Source of the DNA: Planctomycetota bacterium
GTDB taxonomy: Bacteria; Planctomycetota; Phycisphaerae; Phycisphaerales; Zrk34
Assembly: GCA_016125255.1 (NCBI GenBank)
Contig: WGMD01000036.1
Coordinates: 1-33,147, forward strand
Reading direction: 5' to 3'
Length of the DNA: 33,147 nt
Shown here: positions 24,601 to 31,533 of the stretch, piece after piece
How positions within the stretch are numbered: the first letter of the stretch is position 1
Layout: every line of letters starts with the position of its first letter
Position numbers and translations under genes: made by a program
Notes under the pieces: generated by a model
The model's database searches: none
Told to the model about the DNA's origin: nothing
Seen by the model: only the letters and a program-made list of their open reading frames with translations

Positions 24601-24754
24601 CTGCGTCCAGACTCACCACCACCCGCGGGAAATCCACATGCGGAAACAACCCCACCGGAAGATTCAATCCGCCGTACACTCCCGCCGCTGCCAGCGCTGC
24701 CAGCAGGAACAGAATCGATCGATGGTGCGAATGAGCCCAGCGGGCGAATTTCAT
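21698..24754 (-). CDS. RND-family efflux pump permease
   Basis: This 1018-residue protein has the full RND layout: TM1 (HRSILFLLAALAAAGVYGGL), a first periplasmic domain with the porter subdomains, TM2-6 (about 335-500), a second periplasmic domain (about 530-830) and TM8-12. TM4 carries the proton-relay acids in ALIIDDAIVMIEHIIRR (D399, D400, E406). The N-terminal LPVGLFPHVDFPRVVVSLDA and TWPVEQAVRAVPGVRSVRS are close to the heavy-metal (CusA/CzcA-like) branch, but many related pumps are not metal exporters. A short acidic cytoplasmic loop (HDADEEEGGP) follows TM6. It overlaps the adaptor gene by 4 bases and is the last gene of the operon. Confidence 0.93.
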   Translation of the reverse strand: MKFARWAHSHHRSILFLLAALAAAGVYGGLNLPVGLFPHVDFPRVVVSLDAGDRPAERMAIEVTWPVEQAVRAVPGVRSVRSATSRGSAEVSINFDWGRDMVSSMLQVESAVNQIVGSLPAGAEFEVRRMDPTVFPVLGFSLVSDTQSLVAQRDLALYQIRPVLSTVRGVSQVLVQGGQTAEYQVIVDPARLDAHGMSLDDVAKALSAANIVSAVGRTEDHDKLYLILADTQFEAFDQIGATVLRSGDNGLVRLEDVATVSRGAMPQWTRVTADGHEAVLFQVYQQPGGNTVKIAREVAAKLAEIRERLPKDVRIAKWYDQSELIVASATSVRDAVMIGVGLAALILLAFLRNIKVTLIAAVTVPMVLSITVLLLYALGMSFNIMTLGGMAAAVALIIDDAIVMIEHIIRRLRGGSGHYHDRVNAAAAEFTRPLTGSSASTIIIFAPLAFLTGVTGAFFKALSLTMAASLIISYVIAWLAVPLLATHLLRQHDADEEEGGPITDRMHRVYQWTMRRLLPRPWLILLAIIPLLGAGYFGYQQVGTGFMPSMDEGGFILDYVAEPGTSLTETDRMLRELESIIQSVPEVRTYSRRTGLQLGGGLTEANEGDFFIKLKPQPRRSLDDVMDDIRTRVEHRVPGLEIELAKLMEDLIGDLTAVPQPIEIKIFSDDGKLLEAAAPQVADAIGKVDGVVDVKDGIVLAGDAMVVRVDRVKAALEGVEPASITDMLGSDLSGIVTTQIQQGPAMVGLRVWIPRSERTTVSNLEHLRLRAPDGHLFPLSRVASVQVVTGQPQIMRDDLKRMVAVTARITGRDMGSTLHDIIGVLARPGVLPAGTYYTLGGLYAEQVAAFRGLLIVFSSAVALVFTLLLFLYESFRAAIAMMITTLVGFAAVFIGLWFTDTELNITAMMGMTMIVGIVTEVAIFYYSEYHDLPAADDPAARFIAAGVNRMRPILMTTLAAILALLPLAMGLGEGSAMLQPLAIGIIAGLIVQPLLVLIVLPTLLVTLRVGHQKSSPHQ

Positions 24755-25845
24755 TTTCCACCCTCCACTTCCACTGCCATGCCGTCGGTCAATTGATAAT
24801 TGCCGCTGACGATGATCGGCTCGCCTTCATGCACATCGTCGCTGATGATCTGCACGCTGTCCTTGCCCTCAATTCCGAGATTGACGGCGTGTTTCACCGC
24901 ACGGCCTTGCTCGATGCCATAGAGACTGAACCGCCCCTCATCAAGCAGTACTGCCGAGCGCGGAGCCGTTAGAGCGTCGGCGGTACTGACCACAATATGT
25001 CCGCTGACATAGGCATTGAGCAGCAGACTTGTTCCCTCTGCGGGCATGACGAACACGTCAATGAGGCGCGTCTGCGGATTAACGCTGTGTGAGATCATCT
25101 GGATGCGCCCCTCGATGGGTTTACCGCCCGCCTCGTTGACGGGCGTGATCTCAATCACATCATCGACTTTCAGCAGCGGCGTGACATCACTCTCCACACC
25201 CAGACGAACCATGATCTGATTTCGACCGATCGTCTCGACGAGCATCGTCCCTGCAGGCACGATCTGCCCCGCTCGCGCCGCGAGCTGACTGATCAATCCG
25301 GGGGCGTCGGCGTGAAGGGTCATCGCATCGTCGATCCCGCGGGCTTTGAGGCTTCGTACCCGCGCCTCGACTGACGCCGCCATCTGTTGTGCTGCAATGA
25401 TCTCCGATTGCGTCGCGAGCTTGAGCTTGAGGCGATCTTCCACGAGCTTGAGCTGACGCTGCGCCGCATCGCGGTCGCCGATGGCCTGCTGAAGCTCAAG
25501 CTTCGCATCAGCACTCGGCTCAACTTCGACCAATGGCGTATCCGCTTCGACGGCTTGCCCTTCGGTGACCAGAACCTTACGGATGTGGCACTCAAAAGGC
25601 ACGCTTAACGTATGCGCCTCGCCCACAGCCGTCGTCACCGAGCCGTAGGCCGTGATCGTCTGTTCGACGCGGCGGCGCTGAAGCAAAGCGGTCTGAACGC
25701 GCACCACTGGTGAGCCCTCCACGGAGGGCTCGTTGTCGGAGGCGGGTGCGGCCGGAGGCGCCCATTGATGCGTGAGATATGCACCGATGACGCCGCCGAT
25801 CAACATCGCGGCGATGATGCCGACAATACGAGCGCTATTCATCAA
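24751..25845 (-). CDS. RND periplasmic adaptor (membrane fusion protein)
   Basis: This 364-residue protein has an N-terminal anchor (IVGIIAAMLIGGVIGAYL), a lipoyl domain in two halves (PFECHIRKVLVTEGQAVEAD and LHADAPGLISQLAARAGQIV), a short helical hairpin (LELQQAIGDRDAAQRQLKLV), a beta-barrel and a membrane-proximal domain. The hairpin is much shorter than that of the MacA-like adaptor in this window, as expected for RND partners. It links the RND pump to the TolC-type duct. Both ends overlap neighbours by 4 bases (ATGA), so the three pump parts are translationally coupled and likely made in fixed ratio. Confidence 0.93.
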   Translation of the reverse strand: MMNSARIVGIIAAMLIGGVIGAYLTHQWAPPAAPASDNEPSVEGSPVVRVQTALLQRRRVEQTITAYGSVTTAVGEAHTLSVPFECHIRKVLVTEGQAVEADTPLVEVEPSADAKLELQQAIGDRDAAQRQLKLVEDRLKLKLATQSEIIAAQQMAASVEARVRSLKARGIDDAMTLHADAPGLISQLAARAGQIVPAGTMLVETIGRNQIMVRLGVESDVTPLLKVDDVIEITPVNEAGGKPIEGRIQMISHSVNPQTRLIDVFVMPAEGTSLLLNAYVSGHIVVSTADALTAPRSAVLLDEGRFSLYGIEQGRAVKHAVNLGIEGKDSVQIISDDVHEGEPIIVSGNYQLTDGMAVEVEGGK

Positions 25846-27233
25846 TGATCCTTTTCCGATGGGGGTTGTGCAGGTGCCGGCGGAGTTGCGTCAAAATGCG
25901 TCAGCCCGCTCGCCAGTTCCAGAGCAATTTGCGATTCGACAAGCTGCTGCCGGAGCGCAAGAACGGAGATAAGCTGATCATTCAGACTGTTCCATGCGGC
26001 GTAGTAGCTAAGGACATCGGCCTGACCGTGATCGACCGCCGCACGATACGTCCGTACGAGCTGGCGCAAAGTCGGTTCAGCAGCCCGAGCGTCCGCGATG
26101 CGATGATTGAGCGCCTTGATCTGATCAAGAAGCGTCACCACATCCGCACGGGCGTTGAATACGCGATCGGTGTATTCATCAAAGAGCTTTTGACGCGTGG
26201 CTTGCTCCATGGCGATCTGGCCCTGATTGTGATTGAAGATGGGCAGATCGATGGTCAAGCCCGGGCCGTCGGTGATGACGTTGCTCGTGTCACGAGCGTG
26301 ATTAAGCCCGAGATTGATTTGGGGAAACTGTTGAAAGATCGAGCTGCGCACCGCCGCTTCCTGGCTTTCATACCCATGACGTAGGGCGACAAGGTCCATT
26401 CGGTTGTCCTGCAACTGATCGAGCAGACGCTCAGCGGCGGGTGGATCGAGATGCATCGGCAGTTCTACGCCACTCCGAATCGCGATGGTGCGATCCGGCG
26501 GCATGCCCAGTAGTCGGTTGAGGAGGAGCCGCTGCTGATGCGCTTCACTCTGAGCTTCGAGCACTTTGGCGTGGGCTTCGCGGCTGGCGCTTTCGGCGGC
26601 GCTGCGGTCTAGTTCCGTCATCAGTCCTTTGTCGCTTGCCAGTGTGATGAGACGCAGGTTCTCACGCAGACGCCGATCATTGTCGCGCGTCAGAGCCGTC
26701 TGCATTTCAAGGCCGATGAGCCGATAGGCGGCGAGCTTCGCCGCCTGGGCTGTCTGCCATTCCTGATATGCCACATCCAGATCAACCGATTCGACTTCCT
26801 TCTTCGCCGCCTCCGCTCGCCATGGATTGAATAGCTCTCGAAGGTCCCAACTCAGCCCCAACCCATAGCCCACAAAAGTGTCCGCAATGTTGCCGGCGGT
26901 GGGAACATCTACGCCTGCCGTCAACTGTGGATTCGGCAGCAGCTTCGCCTCAATCAGCTGAGCCTGCGCGAGCTGTCGGCGGTCGCGCTCCGCTCGCAAA
27001 CTCGGATTCACCAGCACCGCGATGACCGCTAGCTGGTCCGGTGTGAAGCCTTTGGCCTCATCAATCTCCACTGGCGCAAGCATTGGATGCACCAGCGACT
27101 CCGCGTCAACCCGAAGGGCTTCAAACGCCGGTGGTCGCAGTGCCGCGTCCACCCCTTCGCTGGTCAGTGGTTGAGCGTGATACGACGCACAACCGGTTAT
27201 CAACACGGCGCAGATCATGATGGTTCGCTTCAT
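25842..27233 (-). CDS. TolC-family outer-membrane efflux lipoprotein
   Basis: This 463-residue protein begins MKRTIMICAVLITGC, a lipobox with Cys15, so it is lipid-anchored. The two repeated OEP halves are visible: LRAERDRRQLAQAQLIEAKLLPNP near the start, GYGLGLSWDLRELF, then LLNRLLGMPPDRTIAIRSG and, in the second half, GPGLTIDLPIFNHNQGQIAM followed by YRAAVDHGQADVLSYYAAWN. The motif order is that of CusC/CzcC-like proteins. It is the outer-membrane duct of the RND system and overlaps the kinase and adaptor genes by 4 bases each. The end is Pro-rich (TPPAPAQPPSEKDH). Confidence 0.92.
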   Translation of the reverse strand: MKRTIMICAVLITGCASYHAQPLTSEGVDAALRPPAFEALRVDAESLVHPMLAPVEIDEAKGFTPDQLAVIAVLVNPSLRAERDRRQLAQAQLIEAKLLPNPQLTAGVDVPTAGNIADTFVGYGLGLSWDLRELFNPWRAEAAKKEVESVDLDVAYQEWQTAQAAKLAAYRLIGLEMQTALTRDNDRRLRENLRLITLASDKGLMTELDRSAAESASREAHAKVLEAQSEAHQQRLLLNRLLGMPPDRTIAIRSGVELPMHLDPPAAERLLDQLQDNRMDLVALRHGYESQEAAVRSSIFQQFPQINLGLNHARDTSNVITDGPGLTIDLPIFNHNQGQIAMEQATRQKLFDEYTDRVFNARADVVTLLDQIKALNHRIADARAAEPTLRQLVRTYRAAVDHGQADVLSYYAAWNSLNDQLISVLALRQQLVESQIALELASGLTHFDATPPAPAQPPSEKDH

Positions 27234-28771
27234 GGGTGATCTCCACGATCAGGTTTCATCGCATCTGGGGACAAATCCGGCACGTGCGCAGTCACCTCAA
27301 ACTCTCCACCTCGCTCGCACCGGACATTCACCGTTCCGCCCATCAGCCGAACAATCTGTCTGCACAGCGGCAGGCCCAGACCGCAATGTCCGGCTGCGCC
27401 GCCGCTACGCGACGCCTCCACCCGCCAGAAGCGATCAAAGACATGCTCCGAATCCATTGCCTCAATCTCGCAGCCGACATTGACCATATACAACGATGTC
27501 CGGCCATCGGCTTGCGAAGCCGCCACTTTGATCGATCCGTTGGGATCGGCATATGTCACTGCGTTCTCGAGCAGGTTCCTTAACACGACTCGAAGCTTTG
27601 ACGCATCCGTCATCATCATCACTCCCGCTGTTCCCGATCGCGTCATTGTCAATCCTCGCATCTCGGCGGTGTCGCCAAGCTCGCGCCAACAGTCATCGAG
27701 AAGTGAATCAAGTTCCACCGATTCGATCGTCAATTTAGTCTGTCCTGCTTCCAGCCGCGCCATCGCCAAAAGGTTCTCGACCATTGTCTGCATCTGTGCG
27801 CTGATGGTCAGACACTGCCTCAGGTCGTCACGATAGCTTCGAGCTTCGCGCGGCTGCGACAGTGACACCTCCAGCGTCGACCGCAAACCGGCAAGCGGTG
27901 TGCGCAGCTCGTGCGCCACGTCCGCCAGAAGCGTTCTTTCCCGCAGAAATGCCGCGTCAAGCCGTGCCAGCAATTCGTTCAACCGAGTGACGACCGGCAC
28001 AAGCTCCCGCGGCGTCCCTGGCAAATCGATCGCTTCGGCCAGCGCCCGTTCATCAATTTCCTGTATTCGCTCCGACAGCGCCTTTGCGGGTCCTAATCCC
28101 GCTCGCACCACCATCGTCAGCACACCGATGAGCACCACAACCGTCACCAACCAGATCGAGGCCAGCAGCATTCGCAGATTCGCCAAGCTCTCGTCAATGA
28201 GTCGTGTTGTGTGCGCGAGCGCCAGGGTGAGGGTGGGCACTTCTTTCGGCGAGATGCCCACGTGCTGGCCATCGTGATCCTCCGTTTGGGGACGAACCAT
28301 CACCTGCACCAGCCGGCCCTTGCCGCCGTCCGGCAGCACCACCGTGCAAACCCATGCCTCATCGGATATCAATTGACGGTCATACGGGAACACCCGTGGG
28401 TAGACAGTCGCGGATGCGCCTTCGGCTCGAATCGCTTTCGGCTGGTCGATCAGATCTCGTCCATTGAGTGAAGGCGATCGCGCCAGCACCGCGCCGTCCT
28501 TGTCGAACACCTGGTAATACGCGCCGCCGTCGGGCGACAGGAACTGGGGGCTGCGTAGGTTGTCGAGTTCGAGATCGATGCCCTGCGGGCCGATTTCAAA
28601 ACCGCTGGTAATCGCATGTGCCTCGTCGACCAGCGAAGCGTCGAGCTGGCTGTACAGCCGCGCCTGAACCATCCAATACAGCGCCGCTGACGCGGCCAGA
28701 AAGACGAGCGACACACTGAGCATCGAGCCGATGACCAGGCGCGATTGCAATGACCGAGGCGCTCGATTCAT
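27230..28771 (-). CDS. Sensor histidine kinase of the RND operon
   Basis: This 513-residue kinase has TM1 (LVIGSMLSVSLVFLAASAAL), a periplasmic domain of about 165 residues, TM2 (IWLVTVVVLIGVLTMVV), a HAMP linker, HisKA with His287 in LLADVAHELRTPLAGLRSTL, and an ATPase domain with N-box RNLLENAVTYA and G-box GLGLPLCRQIVRLMGG. This is the layout of CusS/QseC-type kinases that sense periplasmic metals or envelope stress. The sensed signal is unknown. Both ends overlap neighbours by 4 bases; the regulator gene is upstream and the pump genes downstream, so kinase and pump expression are coupled. Confidence 0.93.
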   Translation of the reverse strand: MNRAPRSLQSRLVIGSMLSVSLVFLAASAALYWMVQARLYSQLDASLVDEAHAITSGFEIGPQGIDLELDNLRSPQFLSPDGGAYYQVFDKDGAVLARSPSLNGRDLIDQPKAIRAEGASATVYPRVFPYDRQLISDEAWVCTVVLPDGGKGRLVQVMVRPQTEDHDGQHVGISPKEVPTLTLALAHTTRLIDESLANLRMLLASIWLVTVVVLIGVLTMVVRAGLGPAKALSERIQEIDERALAEAIDLPGTPRELVPVVTRLNELLARLDAAFLRERTLLADVAHELRTPLAGLRSTLEVSLSQPREARSYRDDLRQCLTISAQMQTMVENLLAMARLEAGQTKLTIESVELDSLLDDCWRELGDTAEMRGLTMTRSGTAGVMMMTDASKLRVVLRNLLENAVTYADPNGSIKVAASQADGRTSLYMVNVGCEIEAMDSEHVFDRFWRVEASRSGGAAGHCGLGLPLCRQIVRLMGGTVNVRCERGGEFEVTAHVPDLSPDAMKPDRGDHP

Positions 28772-29442
28772 CGTAAATCCTCGAGCATATAGCCGAGTCC
28801 CCGTCGCGTCTGGATCGGACTGGCGCGTCCCGGGCGGTCGAGCTTCTTACGCAGATATCCGATATAGACGTCCACGACGTTACTCGTCGCGTCATCGTGA
28901 AACTCATAGAGGCTTTCCCAGATTTCAGTGCGTGTCACGACGCTGCCAGCTCGGAGGGCGAGCAGTTCCAGCAGCGCGTACTCACGGGCGGTCAGTTCAA
29001 TCCGGCGCCCGTCGAGCTGGGCGTGCTTGGCGGCGGTGTCGATCTTCAAATCCCCGACCACCAGCACGGTGCCCTTCTGTTGATACTTGCGTCGCACCAG
29101 CACCCGAATCCGAGCCAACAACTCCTCAAACGCAAACGGCTTCACAAGGTAGTCATCAGCTCCAGTGTCGAGCCCCGTGACGCGGTCCGACACGCCATCA
29201 CGTGCCGTCAGAATAAGTACAGGATTGTGATACTCGCCATCGCGCAGTTTTCGCAGCACCGTCAATCCATCGATTTTTGGAAGCATCAGATCAAGCACCA
29301 CCACGTCATAAGACCCGCTGCGCGCATACCACAATCCCATCTCGCCATCACCAGCGCTGTCGACAGAAAAGCCCGCTTCGCTGAGCCCTTTGACGAGCGA
29401 TTGACGTAGCGGCACGTAATCTTCAACAACCAGTATTCGCAT
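28768..29442 (-). CDS. OmpR-family response regulator of the RND operon
   Basis: This 224-residue regulator has receiver residues E7-D8 (VVEDYV), phosphoacceptor D51 in VVVLDLMLPKIDGL, T79 and K101 (YLVKPFAFEEL). A winged-helix DNA-binding domain (about 130-224) shows IELTAREYALLELLALRAGS, VVTRTEIWESLYEF and NVVDVYIGYLRKKLDRPG. It is in the CusR/QseB/PmrA-like group. It starts 1 base into the PepSY gene stop (TGATG) and overlaps the kinase by 4 bases. A direct-repeat element upstream of the operon is a candidate binding site, so positive autoregulation is likely. Confidence 0.95.
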   Translation of the reverse strand: MRILVVEDYVPLRQSLVKGLSEAGFSVDSAGDGEMGLWYARSGSYDVVVLDLMLPKIDGLTVLRKLRDGEYHNPVLILTARDGVSDRVTGLDTGADDYLVKPFAFEELLARIRVLVRRKYQQKGTVLVVGDLKIDTAAKHAQLDGRRIELTAREYALLELLALRAGSVVTRTEIWESLYEFHDDATSNVVDVYIGYLRKKLDRPGRASPIQTRRGLGYMLEDLR

Positions 29443-29822
29443 CAGTCCTTATCGGTGTCGAGTTTCTTGGACAACAGCGTCCCATCCGGTGCGATCTCGA
29501 TGTCATACGGCTTGCCATCAATGGTCACATCGGCGGAGTAGATCATCTTACCGTCTTCCGTCTCCTGCTCGATCTCAGTGATCTTCCCGCCTCGCGCTTC
29601 CTCCAGCAGTGTCTTTTTCACCGGGGCCGGGAGTTGTTCGATCGTGATGGGTTTCCCGTCGTCCTCCTTGTCTTTGTGGTCCTTTTCATTGTCTTTTTCT
29701 TCCGCGAGCGCGACAGCCCCGCCCGAGCCGGCCGTCTGCGGTCGAGCCCAGGCCGAAGTCGGCAGGCGATCGGCAAATACAAAAATCGTGATAGCGGTCA
29801 GCAGCAGCATGGCGCGTGTCAT
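29442..29822 (-). CDS. Small periplasmic PepSY-like protein
   Basis: This 126-residue protein is chosen to start at 29822, where GGAG lies about 9 bases upstream and a signal peptide follows (MLLLTAITIFVFADRLPTSA, cut near AWA-RP). A charged linker (EEKDNEKDHKDKEDDG) leads into one PepSY-like domain of about 65 residues: ITIEQLPAPVKKTLLEEARG, KITEIEQETEDGK, YSADVTIDGKPYDIEIAP, DGTLLSKKLD. Small PepSY proteins often sit beside two-component genes and are thought to bind or modulate sensors or metals in the periplasm. Its stop overlaps the regulator start, and it is the first gene of the operon. Confidence 0.85.
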   Translation of the reverse strand: MTRAMLLLTAITIFVFADRLPTSAWARPQTAGSGGAVALAEEKDNEKDHKDKEDDGKPITIEQLPAPVKKTLLEEARGGKITEIEQETEDGKMIYSADVTIDGKPYDIEIAPDGTLLSKKLDTDKD

Positions 29823-29926
29823 GGCAAATCTCCAGCGTCGTGGGTTGCGATGGCATTTCGGGGTCGGAACATCCGACTCCATCGGACGATGTCATCGTTG
29901 ATGGAGCCAAATGTAGGAAATGCACT

Positions 29927-29945
29927 ATGAGAATAGCATGAGAAT
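29927..29945. promoter_or_regulatory. Direct repeat ahead of the PepSY/RND operon, candidate OmpR-type site
   Basis: On the minus strand the octamer ATTCTCAT occurs twice with a GCT spacer, an 11-base start-to-start period, equal to one helical turn. Tandem direct repeats at this period are the usual binding form for OmpR/PhoB-type regulators, and such a regulator is the second gene of the operon that begins 105 bases downstream. A weak -10-like TACATT follows about 15 bases after the second copy. The site is inferred from form and position only. Confidence 0.55.
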
Positions 29946-29946
29946 T

Positions 29947-30090
29947 TCACATGCGATCCCCGCGGCATTCGTCATCGAAGAAATTTGGGATATTCAGGCC
30001 GGCCAGAATCTCCAGATCGCGATAGATCGTGCGTTCGAAGACGTCCAGTTCGTTTACCAGCGACGCCGCGTTAAAACTCGGCCCATGCGT
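29947..30090 (-). pseudogene. HTH (WYL/DeoR-type) regulator stub
   Basis: One open frame between stops reads SFNAASLVNELDVFERTIYR followed by DLEILAGLNIPNFFDDE, then CRGDRM and a stop. The pattern N-A-x-x-L-A-x-E-L-x-V-(S)-x-R-T-(I/V)-Y-R-D-L-x-x-L-x-x-x-G-(I/V)-P-x-x-(F/Y)-D is the N-terminal helix-turn-helix of WYL-type regulators common in planctomycetes. No start codon is found in frame; a stop lies just upstream of the visible part and the first helix may be in another frame. The WYL ligand domain (about 200 residues) is missing. It is a relic, about 125 bases upstream of the PepSY gene. Confidence 0.65.
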
Positions 30091-30118
30091 TCATTCATGC
30101 AGCCATCCTCGCGCCCCC

Positions 30119-30140
30119 GATTGGGGATACGTCCCCAATC
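30119..30140. repeat. Perfect 9-bp hairpin
   Basis: GATTGGGGA and TCCCCAATC pair exactly around TACG. No T-run follows on either strand, so it is not a standard terminator. It lies just upstream of the regulator stub, at the edge of a repeat-bearing spacer. Confidence 0.55.
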
Positions 30141-30174
30141 ACACCGGCGCGCCGACCCCACGCTTTTTCGACCT

Positions 30175-30356
30175 CCCGGTGCGCCGCCGTTCCCGCCTCA
30201 AAATCGCACCATTTTCGCCCATTTTCCGCATGAACCGCGCACCGGACGGCCCGGTGCGCACAGCAACGAAGCCCCCGGCGCGCCCGGTGCGCGGTCGAAT
30301 AAGGACTTACGAAAACGCATGCGCACGGCCGCGTCCGATTCGTCATCCCGGTGCGC
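30175..30356. repeat. Cluster of CCCGGTGCGC words
   Basis: The 10-mer CCCGGTGCGC occurs at 30175, 30250, 30283 and 30347 on the plus strand, and nine of its bases occur inverted at 30237-30245. Five copies in about 180 bases is more than expected even at high GC. Spacings are irregular (75, 33, 64), so it is not a CRISPR or simple tandem repeat. Role unknown; it may be a degraded dispersed repeat or a set of protein-binding sites. Confidence 0.55.
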
Positions 30357-30408
30357 GAATCGCGAAACATCCGTGCGCCGAGTGGGGAATATCACCCAGC
30401 CGCTCCAT

Positions 30409-30688
30409 TCAATTGCCGTCCGGTTTCGTCGTGTCGACATCGGGGCTGGGCGGGATGCGCCATGTCTCGATCGCGTCGGGCTCGGCGGGATTGAAGTCCG
30501 GCGGATCACTCCGAAGATGTTTCGCCAATTCAGGAACGGTTTCGCGGATGCCATGCACGACGCATCGCGCCAGTTCGTAGCTTCCGTAAGCGTTGTGGTG
30601 CGTGCCGTCCTGAAACGCCGCGCCGATCCGATCGCCCATCGCCCATCGCCCGATACAGCGTCACGCCAATCGTGTTCAGATCAATCAT
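30409..30688 (-). pseudogene. C-terminal fragment of an SGNH (rhamnogalacturonan acetylesterase-like) esterase, frameshifted
   Basis: From the ATG at 30688 the frame reads MIDLNTIGVTLYRAMGD, the segment that precedes the last catalytic block in GDSL/SGNH esterases. In another frame follow DGTHHNAYGSYELARCVV, with the catalytic Asp and His (D-G-T-H), and VPELAKHLRSDPPDFNP to a stop at 30409. The two frames join at three tandem copies of the heptamer ATCGCCC (plus strand, 30631-30651). With two copies the reading frame would be continuous and code for 90 residues. The nucleophile Ser block and about two thirds of the enzyme are absent; the next gene upstream ends 30 bases away. It is a relic of a pectin-type acetylesterase. 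Confidence 0.75.
30631..30651. repeat. Triplicated heptamer causing a frameshift
   Basis: ATCGCCC is repeated three times without gaps inside the esterase fragment. As 7 is not a multiple of 3, each gain or loss of a copy shifts the frame; the two-copy state restores the conserved reading. Confidence 0.85.
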
Positions 30689-30717
30689 CGCCGCATCCTC
30701 CCCTCGCTCCGCCGCCC

Positions 30718-31533
30718 TCAATGCGGATCGTCGAGATACTCCCACGCCTCATCAACCGTCGGCCCGGAGGCGGACAGATTGCGATTGGGATCGGCCAGCA
30801 GCGGCGTCCCCGCCCGGTCGAACACGTAAGTCACCGACCCATCCGTGTACGCCGCATTGACCCCATCGCCATGCGCGCCGATTACCCGCCCGCCGCCGGC
30901 GATGTTGTCGCTGTAGAGCGCGATGCGGCGTCGCGCCTGTCCGAACGTCGCGCCGACGTAGGGCTTATCCTCCGCAAATCGACGCCGGTTGTACCAGGCA
31001 CGCAGATTGACCCACATGCTCCGGGCCGGCCAGTAGTAGTAGTTGTAGCTCGTCGCATCGCCCTGACTGTCCATCAGATGTTCATTGCCGTTGACTTCGA
31101 TGTTGCCCCAGATGCCGGGTCTGGACGAAGGGCATCGCAGCACCGCATCATGGTGCCAATCGGAAAAGTCGTAGTATTCGATGAGCAGTCCATAGTTGAC
31201 GGGTTGATCGCGGGGGGCGCCGACGCTTTGCCGGTCGAACATGAAATACGTCAGCCCCGAGTTGTTGACCTGCCACGCCTGCGTTCCGATGCAAGGCAGA
31301 TGCAGTTTGTTGTCGGACGCATACATGTACCCGCCCAGATAATTCTGCCGCACGTTGGAAGCGCAGACCACGCGCTTCGCCGCCTCGCGCGCCTTGGTCA
31401 GCGAAGGCAGGAGGATGGCGATGAGCAGCGCGATGATCGCCACCACGACGAGCAGCTCGATGAGCGTAAAGCCCTGCGGATCGCGGGTGCGACAGTCGCA
31501 TTGCGCGGCGATCTGGGCCTGTGCGTGTTTCAT
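30718..31533 (-). CDS. Prepilin-type cleavage protein (DUF1559-like, H-X9-DG)
   Basis: This 271-residue protein has a type IV pilin-like leader: G21-F-T-L-I-E26 followed by [19 protein letters not shown], so a prepilin peptidase would cut after G21 and leave an N-methylated Phe. The C-terminal part has [12 protein letters not shown], the H-X9-DG signature of the large planctomycete pseudopilin-like families. [11 protein letters not shown] and [12 protein letters not shown] in the middle also fit. These proteins occur in many copies per planctomycete genome; the role is unknown, possibly in secretion or surface assembly. Its ATG overlaps the stop of the PEP-CTERM gene (ATGA). Confidence 0.92.
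   Translation of the reverse strand: MKHAQAQIAAQCDCRTRDPQGFTLIELLVVVAIIALLIAILLPSLTKAREAAKRVVCASNVRQNYLGGYMYASDNKLHLPCIGTQAWQVNNSGLTYFMFDRQSVGAPRDQPVNYGLLIEYYDFSDWHHDAVLRCPSSRPGIWGNIEVNGNEHLMDSQGDATSYNYYYWPARSMWVNLRAWYNRRRFAEDKPYVGATFGQARRRIALYSDNIAGGGRVIGAHGDGVNAAYTDGSVTYVFDRAGTPLLADPNRNLSASGPTVDEAWEYLDDPH

Larger units (their letters stand above)
30091..30408. other. Non-coding spacer with short repeats and a hairpin
   Basis: No supported gene. A perfect 9-bp hairpin (30119-30140) and five copies of a 9-10 base GC-rich word (30175-30356) are listed separately. Long open frames on both strands here are a by-product of the high GC content. Confidence 0.55.

Noticed and set aside
21698-24754. 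Assignment of the RND pump as a copper or zinc exporter
   Set aside because: The general layout is close to the heavy-metal branch, but I could not identify metal-coordinating residues with confidence, so the substrate is left open.
30175-30356. CRISPR array
   Set aside because: Repeat units are only 10 bases, spacing is irregular, one copy is inverted, and there are no cas genes.
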